Shown: positions 1 through 6,200 of the stretch, one piece after another
How positions within the stretch are numbered: the first letter of the stretch is position 1
Layout of the letters: each line of letters begins with the position of its first letter
DNA from: Caryophanales bacterium UBA2450
Lineage (GTDB): Bacteria > Bacillota_I > Bacilli_A > RFN20 > CAG-826
Length of the DNA: 12,655 bases
Direction of reading: 5' to 3'
Assembly: GCA_002342545.1 (NCBI GenBank)
Contig: DDQE01000040.1
Location: 239-12,893, forward strand
Notes under the pieces: model-generated
What the model saw: only the letters and a program-made list of their open reading frames with translations
Database searches by the model: none
Told to the model about the DNA's origin: nothing
Program-made: the position numbers and the translations under genes

Positions 1-56
1 TCATAGTACGCTCTAAAAAACAAGAAATTATTTTACCCGTTTCCCCAAATAAATCA

Positions 57-89
57 GGAGGGCATTCACTGGAACACCCTCCGGTTTTG
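57..89 (+). terminator. terminator-like hairpin
   Basis: GGAGGG (57-62) pairs with CCCTCC (77-82), and TTC (65-67) with GAA (72-74) inside it, leaving an ACTG loop. The 3' flank is only GGTTTTGG, so it would be a weak intrinsic terminator for transcription coming from before the window. It lies in a locally GC-richer stretch. Confidence 0.35.
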
Positions 90-167
90 GTATCTGCTAT
101 CAATTTGCTATCAAATGCCCCGTTTCCGCTTTAAGACCCCAGTGTTTTCAAGGCTTTGCGGGTTTTG

Positions 168-190
168 TCAGTTATTCCCACTCATTAAAT
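168..190 (-). other. possible attachment-site core like the guaA 3' end
   Basis: Read on the minus strand, this stretch contains GAGTGGGAATAA, which spells E-W-E-stop. GMP synthetase genes typically end in codons for I-E-W-E-stop, and the guaA 3' end is a known integration site for genomic islands. The bases before it do not continue the usual guaA reading frame: an in-frame TGA lies three codons upstream of the E-W-E triplet. A complete guaA end is therefore not present. This fits an attachment-site copy left at the edge of an island, but a chance match of 12 bases is possible. Confidence 0.35.
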
Positions 191-220
191 CACCCATTAC
201 GTTTCTTTGTTCCTGAAAGA

Positions 221-712
221 ATGGATCATTATCATGATTTTACAATGAACGTTTCTAATCGTACTGGTTCTAATTATGGGAGAAGCGCGGGAGTCATCAT
301 TACTCAAAACGGAACAGAAATTGAACCACAATATCAAGATTCGCTTTATGGATATGATGGCGAAACCTTATTCAAGTTATGGAAAGGTAACGAATATAGA
401 ATTATGATTCGTGCTCAATTTAGCGATATTAAGAGCATTAGAATCACGACTATTAACAATTCAAACGACTATGACGGTTTTACGATAAGGGTATCTGAAG
501 AAGTTAATATTTTAAGCGACAGATCAGACGATTTCGTAAGTGGTCAAGAATTTTCTGACTACTGGACTAATTCTCATGATGTTGGTGGAAGAGGAAGAGT
601 CGTTAAATTAATTTTACAAAAACGAAATGACGTAACCACTTATAATGATAGCGATTATAGATACATTAAATCAATTACCATAACTTATCGTAATGGTTAT
701 AGTGTTTGGTAA
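221..712 (+). CDS. hypothetical beta-rich protein, probably a 5'-truncated remnant
   Basis: A 163-residue frame of unknown function. It is rich in alternating beta-strand patterns and polar turns, with no signal peptide or membrane segment. It carries a near-duplicated strand motif: an IKSIRIT segment about residue 70 and an IKSITIT segment about residue 149. This suggests two related domains, the first starting abruptly. No Shine-Dalgarno sits before the ATG, and the same frame is open upstream back to a TAA at 50-52, through DNA that does not look like this gene. I infer that the true N-terminus was lost when the upstream junction formed, leaving the C-terminal part of a larger surface or secreted protein. 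An intact small gene with an unrecognised start remains possible. A plausible terminator follows at 814-840. Confidence 0.5.
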   Translation: MDHYHDFTMNVSNRTGSNYGRSAGVIITQNGTEIEPQYQDSLYGYDGETLFKLWKGNEYRIMIRAQFSDIKSIRITTINNSNDYDGFTIRVSEEVNILSDRSDDFVSGQEFSDYWTNSHDVGGRGRVVKLILQKRNDVTTYNDSDYRYIKSITITYRNGYSVW

Positions 713-730
713 AACAAGCTCAGTGCCTTC

Positions 731-756
731 TTTGCTAGCTTTTCTATGTTAGCAAA
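731..756. repeat. inverted repeat
   Basis: TTTGCTA (731-737) and TAGCAAA (750-756) form a perfect 7-bp stem around 12 bases. It lies between the 163-residue frame and its terminator and has no T-tract of its own. The role is unknown. The rest of 713-813 shows no gene. Confidence 0.4.
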
Positions 757-813
757 TGTAAGTTATGTGTCTTGGAAAAGGACTAATACAAAGTATTAAG
801 GCAAAATCGAATA

Positions 814-840
814 AGGCTCACTTAGTGGTGGGTCTTTTTT
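814..840 (+). terminator. intrinsic terminator after the 163-residue frame
   Basis: AGGCTCAC (814-821) pairs with GTGGGTCT (828-835), using two G-T pairs, around a six-base loop. The pairing runs into a T-tract to 840. Because the stem relies on G-U wobbles, it works on the plus-strand transcript only. Confidence 0.65.
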
Positions 841-841
841 C

Positions 842-869
842 TTGACCTCGGTAGTGACTATGATACAAT
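842..869 (+). promoter_or_regulatory. sigma-A-type promoter
   Basis: TTGACC (842-847) and TACAAT (864-869) are separated by 16 bases, so transcription would start near 876. No gene follows within a normal leader distance. The transcript would begin with a hairpin (883-910) and run into the GGGTGCAA repeat array. Confidence 0.5.
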
Positions 870-882
870 AAATAAAATCCAA

Positions 883-936
883 AAGTTGATATTAGAATTT
901 CCATCAACTTAGGGTTCGAAACTCCATACCCGCCCT
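883..936 (+). ncRNA. possible small structured transcript with a tRNA T-arm-like segment
   Basis: Directly after the promoter at 842-869, AAGTTGAT (883-890) pairs perfectly with ATCAACTT (903-910). Next comes GGGTTCGAAACTCC (912-925), which resembles a tRNA or tmRNA T-loop, and then ACCCGCCC. The T-stem pairing is imperfect and there is no CCA end, so this is not a working tRNA. It may be a small RNA or the remnant of a tRNA 3' end left by an integration event. Confidence 0.25.
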
Positions 937-941
937 TCAAA

Positions 942-1043
942 ATTGGGTGCAAAAATTGGGTGCAAATGCCTCGATTGGGTGCAACTTCACGCAGTGATTG
1001 GGTGCAATTGTATCAAAATGGTTAAATGGAGACAAAATTGTAT
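942..1043 (+). repeat. GGGTGCAA repeat array A (candidate transposon end)
   Basis: ATTGGGTGCAA occurs four times, starting at 942, 955, 974 and 997. The last copy leads into a 36-base block (1008-1043) containing ATGGT, AATGGAG and CAAAAT and ending in GTAT. A related block in the same orientation ends array B at 2474. Several spaced copies of one short motif at a border, followed by a unique tip, is how IS21-like transposons arrange their transposase-binding ends. No transposase gene is present, so this would be a solo end or relic. Confidence 0.5.
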
Positions 1044-1112
1044 TATAGATTTAATACAAATTAACTTAATTCTAACGGTATCCTAGCCCATTATGGTGCA
1101 ACCCGTTGATAG

Positions 1113-1161
1113 TGACTAGTCCTCGTGGGAAACCCAGCTTTTTAGGAAAAGCGTCTAGTCA
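1113..1161. other. compact three-way-junction fold
   Basis: An outer stem TGACTAG/CTAGTCA (1113-1119 with 1155-1161) encloses two hairpins lying directly side by side: TGGG-AAA-CCCA (1126-1136) and GCTTTT-TAGG-AAAAGC (1137-1152). All stems are perfect Watson-Crick, so the fold is possible on either strand and as single-stranded DNA. Just upstream, AACGG (1074-1078) can pair with CCGTT about 25 bases later. The family is not recognised. It could be a small RNA, a transposon or plasmid recombination hairpin, or part of array A's element. Confidence 0.45.
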
Positions 1162-1166
1162 TGAAT

Positions 1167-1214
1167 AAAAAAGATCCATATTTATGACTATTTAAGTCAT
1201 AGCGGATCTTTTTT
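1167..1214 (-). terminator. bidirectional terminator after the small minus-strand gene
   Basis: AAAAAAGATCC (1167-1177) pairs with GGATCTTTTTT (1204-1214), with an inner hairpin ATGACT/AGTCAT (1184-1189 with 1195-1200). A and T tracts on both sides make it usable in both directions. It lies just past the stop of the minus-strand gene at 1217. Confidence 0.8.
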
Positions 1215-1216
1215 GA

Positions 1217-1570
1217 TTATTTAGAAGAATGTTTTTCCTCTAATTTATCAATAAGTTTTTCGTCTTCATCGGACAAGTGCCAATTATTATAAGGTTTAGA
1301 GAAAGCACTAGCTTCCACTTGAGATACTCTTCTTATACATAAATAAGAATCTGCATCATCATTAGGATTAGGATTATTTTCCATTTTCACATAATCATTT
1401 GGCTTGTTCAATACTCTTAAAATTGAATGTGTAAAAATATATCCGGAAATATAAATCTTACCATCAATTTCAATTTCTTCGACTACTGCAACAATAAACG
1501 GATGTCCTTTCCCTTTCTTATAAACTCTAAAATGATACTTATCTGGACCATTATAGTTTTTAAAAGACAT
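1217..1570 (-). CDS. small hypothetical protein, possible PemK/ToxN-like fold
   Basis: A 117-residue soluble protein with a convincing start: an AAGGAGG Shine-Dalgarno about ten bases before ATG, and its own terminator. It has no signal peptide. The N-terminal half reads as beta strands (about residues 12-50: HPFIVAVVEEIEI, then KIYISGYIFTHS). A loop rich in N, P and D follows at about 64-73 (NNPNPNDDAD), then a conserved-looking tail with FSKPYNNWHLSDEDEKLIDKLEE (about 91-113). The pattern HP-F-V-V ... ISGY-THS recalls small beta-barrel RNases of the PemK/MazF/ToxN superfamily, common on mobile elements, but I see no diagnostic catalytic set and make the link only tentatively. No protein antitoxin is adjacent. 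The nearest upstream neighbour is the structured region at 1600-1951. Confidence 0.75.
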   Translation of the reverse strand: MSFKNYNGPDKYHFRVYKKGKGHPFIVAVVEEIEIDGKIYISGYIFTHSILRVLNKPNDYVKMENNPNPNDDADSYLCIRRVSQVEASAFSKPYNNWHLSDEDEKLIDKLEEKHSSK

Positions 1571-1592
1571 ATTGATTCCTCCTTTCTATAAA
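1564..1592 (+). promoter_or_regulatory. possible promoter for the structured region
   Basis: AAGACA (1564-1569) and TATAAA (1587-1592) are 17 bases apart, pointing right, which would start RNA near 1600 at the edge of the inverted-repeat-rich stretch. It overlaps the start codon and ribosome-binding site of the minus-strand gene. The -35 box matches consensus at four of six bases. Confidence 0.35.
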
Positions 1593-1599
1593 AGTTAGT

Positions 1600-1951
1600 T
1601 GTGCCTTCAAAAGGAGATAATAAAAGCCATCATCATGATGAAAGCACCTTTTGTAGTTATCGACTAAGTCCCGTAACTACTGGTGTTACATCATCCTTGT
1701 GATGGCCACATGCTCAATTATTTCTAATTGTAGGGAGCGCGATGATCTTCTTATATCTAAGACCGTGTCCTAATGGACGACATTTATCTTGGACATTCAT
1801 ATCATTACTGGGCAATACTTTCCCTATTATCACACCCTAACACGTAGTGTGATAGTCCACATACCCATTGGCCACAGTTTACCTGCGTATGGTCGACTTT
1901 GTTAATATTCATATTAACTAGTTCATAGGCCAGTGGTCTAAATATACGGAC
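1600..1951 (+). ncRNA. candidate large structured noncoding RNA or long leader
   Basis: No gene lies here, but at least seven stems can be drawn in order: CAAAAGG/CCTTTTG (1608-1614 with 1647-1653) around a CATCA/TGATG hairpin (1628-1640); GTAGTTA/TAACTAC (1653-1659 with 1674-1680); CATCA/TGATG (1689-1704); CAATTA/TAATTG inside GCTC/GAGC (1712-1738); GTCC-TAAT-GGAC (1767-1778); TATCACAC/GTGTGATA (1828-1835 with 1847-1854); and a 9-bp helix CCATTGGCC/GGCCAGTGG (1865-1873 with 1928-1936) around a GTTAATA-TTCA-TATTAAC hairpin (1901-1918). The 9-bp helix needs one U-G pair on the plus strand but would have an A-C mismatch on the minus strand, which favours plus. I recognise no RNase P, tmRNA, SRP, T-box or other known signature. 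A long leader of the minus-strand gene (1570 to 1217) or of the membrane protein at 2016 is the alternative. Confidence 0.45.
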
Positions 1952-2015
1952 AACTTTACTTTATCATATGTGTATCTTTTATAAAATAAAAAGGTACTAT
2001 ATAATAAAGAAAAAT

Positions 2016-2345
2016 ATGATTATTTATGGCATTTCATTTTTAGTGGGTGGAATAATATTGCTTATATTTTCTATTTTGCTTTGCTTTGGTTTCATTAATT
2101 TGCTTCATGATTATCATAGAAATGATGTTAAAGAGGTTGATAAAAAGAAATTTGGCTTATCAGTGGGATTGTCTTTAGCATTAACCGCTATATCAATGGC
2201 TTCAACTGGAATCATTTCTTTAATTATTCGAAAAGAATTTATTATCATTTGGACATTGGTTGCATTTGCTATTTCTTTTGCCATATCGATCATTTTGACA
2301 GTAATTTTCATAAGAAAATATAATGGTTCTTTATTTGGAAACTAA
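2016..2345 (+). CDS. small three-helix membrane protein
   Basis: A 109-residue protein when started at the ATG at 2016. An upstream in-frame ATG at 1968 would add 16 residues but has no Shine-Dalgarno and precedes the natural start of the first membrane helix. Three hydrophobic segments are visible: about residues 1-30, 51-75 and 78-102. A charged loop sits between the first two (YHRNDVKEVDKKK), and the C-tail is short (RKYNGSLFGN). A TATAAT box at 2000-2005 is only about ten bases before the start, so the RNA may be nearly leaderless or come from the structured region upstream. The family is not recognised. Small membrane proteins of this type occur near mobile elements and transporters, but nothing here shows its function. 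Confidence 0.6.
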   Translation: MIIYGISFLVGGIILLIFSILLCFGFINLLHDYHRNDVKEVDKKKFGLSVGLSLALTAISMASTGIISLIIRKEFIIIWTLVAFAISFAISIILTVIFIRKYNGSLFGN

Positions 2346-2388
2346 CAAAAATCTGTTATTTTTGCGTCATATTATTATACCAAATCAT

Positions 2389-2474
2389 GGGTGCGAATAA
2401 ATTTACAAGGGTACAAATAAATTTATAGTGGTGCGAATTTGTATTATAGATGGTCAATGGAGCCAAAATCGTAT
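2389..2474 (+). repeat. GGGTGCGAA repeat array B (candidate transposon end)
   Basis: Three degenerate motif copies start at 2389 (GGGTGCGAA), 2409 (GGGTACAAA) and 2430 (GGTGCGAAT). The first two are followed by the same ATAAATTTA, giving a 20-base period. The last leads into a 36-base block (2439-2474) that aligns with 1008-1043 of array A over nearly its full length with two one-base gaps. Both arrays point the same way, so they are two separate ends of related elements and not the two inverted ends of one. Confidence 0.5.
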
Positions 2475-2478
2475 AAAT

Positions 2479-2504
2479 GTGTCGATAGATTTCGGCACTT
2501 TTTT
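2479..2504 (+). terminator. intrinsic terminator
   Basis: GTGTCGA (2479-2485) pairs with TCGGCAC (2492-2498, one G-T pair) around six bases, followed by six Ts. It points right, closing transcription from the membrane-protein side. It also lies just beyond the stop of tetR on the minus strand, but has no T-tract in that direction. Confidence 0.65.
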
Positions 2505-2515
2505 ATAACTAGAAA

Positions 2516-3103
2516 TTACATTACTTTCGTCATTGACATACTAATCTTAGCTAATAAACGACAAATCTTTTTAATGTCTTCTTTTACTTTTTTCTTACTC
2601 TTATTAGTTTTTAATTGTTCAGCGTAGTAAATACATGAATTATATAATCCTTCAAAGAAGAAGATTGCTATATAATCGCTAGGAATATCATAACCTCCAG
2701 AATTTACTATTTCAGACATATATGCTTTGTAATTGTTAAATAAAGCAGTTTTAAATATCTCTAGAGGAAGAGTTTCACCTTTATAAGTGAGATTAGCAAT
2801 TTGATTATAATGTTTTCCTACCCAGTTATAAGTAGCCACTATAGATTGATATTCAATTTCTTCTATATCTTTTTCTTTTCTTAATATCTTAGCGTAATCC
2901 TCATTATATTCTGTATTGATTAAATCAATAGAGGCTTCCGCTAATAAGGCTTCTTTATCTTTATAGTATTTATAAAAAGTCATTTTTGTTTTATTTGCTA
3001 CAGCGCATATCTCGTTAATTGTGATCTCGTGGTAGTTTTTATTTTCTAATAATCCAAATAAAGCATTTGCGAATTCTTTTTTAGTTTTAACTATATTTCC
3101 CAT
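2516..3103 (-). CDS. TetR/AcrR-family transcriptional regulator
   Basis: A 195-residue DNA-binding protein when started at the ATG at 3103. The frame is open to a TTG at 3139, but a TATAAT -10 box (3128-3133) lies inside that extension, so the ATG is the better start. The N-terminal TetR helix-turn-helix is clear at about residues 28-54: ITINEICAVANKTKMTFYKYYKDKEALL, matching the family pattern T-x-x-E-I-A ... T-F-Y-x-Y-F-x-x-K-E-x-L-L. The remaining 140 residues are helical and would form the ligand-binding and dimer half, whose ligand cannot be told from sequence. It is divergent from the large lipoprotein gene, and the shared 181-base gap contains two palindromes. It probably represses that gene and perhaps itself. 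Confidence 0.9.
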   Translation of the reverse strand: MGNIVKTKKEFANALFGLLENKNYHEITINEICAVANKTKMTFYKYYKDKEALLAEASIDLINTEYNEDYAKILRKEKDIEEIEYQSIVATYNWVGKHYNQIANLTYKGETLPLEIFKTALFNNYKAYMSEIVNSGGYDIPSDYIAIFFFEGLYNSCIYYAEQLKTNKSKKKVKEDIKKICRLLAKISMSMTKVM

Positions 3104-3127
3104 AACTATATATCTTTCTACTTTTCT

Positions 3128-3133
3128 ATTATA
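3128..3133 (-). promoter_or_regulatory. -10 box of the tetR promoter
   Basis: On the minus strand this is a perfect TATAAT, about 25 bases before the chosen start codon. The -35 is weak (TTTAAA at a 16-base spacing). The palindrome at 3145-3163 lies directly over the -35 region. Confidence 0.5.
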
Positions 3134-3144
3134 AAACAAATAAG

Positions 3145-3163
3145 TTTACTTTAAATATGTAAA
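3145..3163. promoter_or_regulatory. possible operator over the tetR -35 region
   Basis: TTTAC (3145-3149) and GTAAA (3159-3163) are inverted around nine AT-rich bases, extended by the offset arms TACTTT and AAAGTA. Its position suits autoregulation of tetR. It differs in sequence from the stronger palindrome at 3220-3234, so the two are unlikely to bind one protein equally. Confidence 0.35.
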
Positions 3164-3200
3164 AGTATAGTTTTGTATCTTTTATATTGAATATATTATT

Positions 3201-3230
3201 TTGATTTATTACTTTATTAGTGAGTATAAC
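3201..3230 (+). promoter_or_regulatory. promoter of the lipoprotein gene
   Basis: TTGATT (3201-3206) and TATAAC (3225-3230) are separated by 18 bases, giving a start near 3237 and a leader of about 48 bases to the AGGAGG site (3272-3277). The -10 box is embedded in the palindrome at 3220-3234. Confidence 0.55.
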
Positions 3231-3234
3231 TCAC
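3220..3234. promoter_or_regulatory. perfect palindromic operator, probable TetR site
   Basis: GTGAGT-ATA-ACTCAC has perfect six-base arms about a three-base centre. It covers the -10 box of the lipoprotein promoter, the usual place for a repressor to block RNA polymerase. TetR-family dimers bind palindromes of about this size. No second exact copy was noticed elsewhere in the window. Confidence 0.6.
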
Positions 3235-3284
3235 AAATTTATTTATGCTATGCGCGTGAATAATTAAAACTAGGAGGTGTCCAT

Positions 3285-6200
3285 ATGAATAGACACATAC
3301 AAAAATTATCAATTACTCTTATCTCGTTAACGATGGTCCTATCTGGATGTGGCAAGGCCGATCCTGATAACCATTCATGGGTCATTGATAATCAGGCTAT
3401 TGAAAATGCTATACCGCTAAATTCGTTGATTGTCTCACACGAGCGCGATTTAGTTGTGCGTCTTGAAGCAGAAGGAGTGACATTTAATTCCAACTTCACA
3501 AAAGATGCGATTCTTATTCGTGATATGGGATTAGAGTTACCTAAAAAAGATGTTAAAGATAAGATTTTATCATATGAAGATATTAAGGCTGTTTCTCTTT
3601 CCGATTACTCTGCTAATGTTGTTTCCTCTGGTAGTGCCATTGAAATTACTATTCCTAAAGCCTTTAAAAATTCCTCATTTGGAGCGATTATTGCCCCTTA
3701 CGCTACTGATAAAAGAGTTATGGCTTATGCTTCTTTTTCCGGCTCTGAATCTGTAATTACATTAAGTGAAGGTAAATTTGAGCAAATTGGTGCCGATTAT
3801 GTTGGTGGTTATGACTATAATCATACATTTGTCTTTAAATACGAGGAACTCACATTAAGTGAAGATTTCGATGTTGAAGATATATCTTTACTTGGCTCTT
3901 TTGAAAATTGGATTGTTAAAGATATTCACACCGATACAGAGGGCGTTATCATTTTAGAAACTAGTGGTTATCCTGTTAGTGAAGAAAGTGGTGCGATTGT
4001 TTTTGATAACAGCACCTTCGTTGAAAATAGAGGAGGAGCCTTCTCTTATCGTGTTTTATATCCAAGTGCTGCTTTAGTAGAAAATTCTGTTCGATTTAAT
4101 GAGGATGATAAAACGTTCTCTTTCGATGTTGCATTAATTGACTGTGAAATTAAAAAAGATTTCTCACTTAAAGATGTGACATTAATCGATGGATTTACTA
4201 TTAATGAAGCACATTATGTCGCGGAAACAAAAACCGCTTCATATGTCTTAGATGCAGAAGAATATAATTCCTTAACTGAAGTTATCGCCGAACTTGAACA
4301 ACTTACAATCTCAATTGGTGGTGAATTTAACCAAGAAGTAGCCTTTGATTTCCATGAACCAGAAGTGTTCGCGATTGCGTCTAATGAAAATAAAAAAGTT
4401 AGTATTGACCTCTATTCATTTGATGGAGAACTCACTTCTTTAGATAAGTCCGCTCTTACAATTGATGCAGAATTCATTGCTGATGTAGACGAAGAAGAAT
4501 TACTTCCTATAGATGAGGCTACTCTTACTAAAGTTGGAAAAGGATATCGATTAACTTGGGAAAAAGAAATTGATTACCCAGTTTATGGAACACTCACTAT
4601 TGATTCTGTTGATGTTTCTTATCCTAACGGAAATAAATTTACAGTAGTAGGATCTAGCATCGAATTTGGATGTGATTATTATCAAGTTGATTCCGAAGAA
4701 AATAGATTAATGAGACCTGTGGTCTTTAGATATGTCACTCCAACTAGCTTAGCGGATATGGATGATACATATGTTCGATATGCGTATGACGCTTCTTTAG
4801 AAGATAAAGCCACAGCGATTAGCGCTGCTAATACCGCTGTTCAAACAGTGTTGACTGTTCTTACTGTCGCTTTTGAACTCGCTGCTTCAGAACTTAGCAA
4901 GCTTGCGTGTGGTGGTATTATTGGTGTGCTTTTAGGAGCGCTTGGTCTTGCTGGTGTTACTGCTGCTCTTGATCCAACTGCAGCCATGTTACAACAAATT
5001 CTTAATGTTGTTTCGGGAATTAATGAAACTGTAAAAAGAATGGAAAAGACTTTATCAGAAGTTTCTTATAAGACTGATATGGTACTTTTAAGAGAAAGAC
5101 TTAATTCTGATGAAAATAAACTCATCGCGTTACGTGCGCGTCAACTAGAATTCCAATCTGAAGATGCAAAAGTTACACAATATGAAAAGAAAATACTTAC
5201 TGTTGCCAATCGTTATCTCACATCTATTTTTGATGGAAACACTAATAAAAAATCAAATAAATATAAAGCGCCTTATGACTATAACGTTGTCATTGTAGAA
5301 GGTAAAAATAAAAAGGGAGAACTTGAAAAAACATCAACAATTTTACTTGATGATGATAGCTTTAATGAAACATTTGACGAAGGAACTATTGTCTCCTCAT
5401 ATGCTTTCTCTTTTGGAAGCAAAGACAATTTAAAAAACACTTTCAAAGATAATACACTTCCAAAATATAAAAATAAGAAAACAGTCGATAAGGTAGTAGG
5501 AGAGGCTGCACTTAGCGACATTAAAGACGCGATTAAAAACAATCTTATCACCTTCTCCACAAACGAATGGAGTGGTAGCCAAATTCCTGATGTTAGTGAC
5601 GATGCAAAACTTGAAGCAGTTGCAAAAGATATCTATCGTGCTTTATATCTTTTTGCCGAACGTGAAGCTTTATGTGACGTTGATGGCGAATCCTTTGTTC
5701 TTCAAGCTGTTGATTATATGCAACGTTTCTCTGGCACTGGAAGTTATACTAGCGCTGCTGCTGATATTGACTACGAGATGCTCAAACTTACATATGGTTT
5801 CCAATCCGAAGCAGAAGATAAGATTCATAATTACCGTATCACCACTGCTGATCGTTTGCTTAAAATTTATAACCTAGCGACAACAATCTGCGCAATTGAT
5901 CCAGATATTTCTTCTTATGGCGATTTAACTAAAGCCTATAAAGCTTCGATTGCTTACCTAAATAAAAACAAAATGGTGAAAGGTGAAGCAGAAAAAAGAG
6001 CAGTTATAGAAAGAAGCAAACTTTCTTTTACCGATGCTAAACTTGATTACTGCTACGTCAGCGAAAGCTGGGTACGTGGTGGCCAAATAATGACTGGTTT
6101 TAAAGCGACTAGCGATAAAAATAAAGAAGGAAAGTGGCAAAACTTTGAAATCGCTGATGCCTCTGGCGAAATTAGAGGAAAGCTTCAATCAAATATGGAT

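Noticed and set aside
3..133. 43-codon open stretch at the left edge, plus strand
   Set aside because: No start codon in the window, it runs through a perfect hairpin, and no motif is recognisable. It could be a gene tail, but nothing supports it.
912..936. A functional tRNA gene
   Set aside because: Only a T-loop-like segment is present, with poor stem pairing, no D or anticodon arm and no CCA end.
942..1007. Possible CRISPR array
   Set aside because: The repeated unit is only 11 bases with irregular spacings of 13, 19 and 23, and no cas genes are present.
1600..1951. Group II intron, RNase P or tmRNA
   Set aside because: No domain V, no RNase P GAGGAAAGTCC core and no tmRNA acceptor or T-arm was seen on either strand.
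2439..2627. 62-residue plus-strand open frame
   Set aside because: It runs through the repeat array, the terminator and antisense to tetR, and has no ribosome-binding site.
5279..5560. 93-residue minus-strand open frame inside the lipoprotein gene
   Set aside because: Low-complexity Leu/Ser shadow of the strong plus-strand frame, with no start signal.
5572..5877. 101-residue plus-strand open frame inside the lipoprotein gene
   Set aside because: Out-of-frame shadow within a long, well-supported gene.
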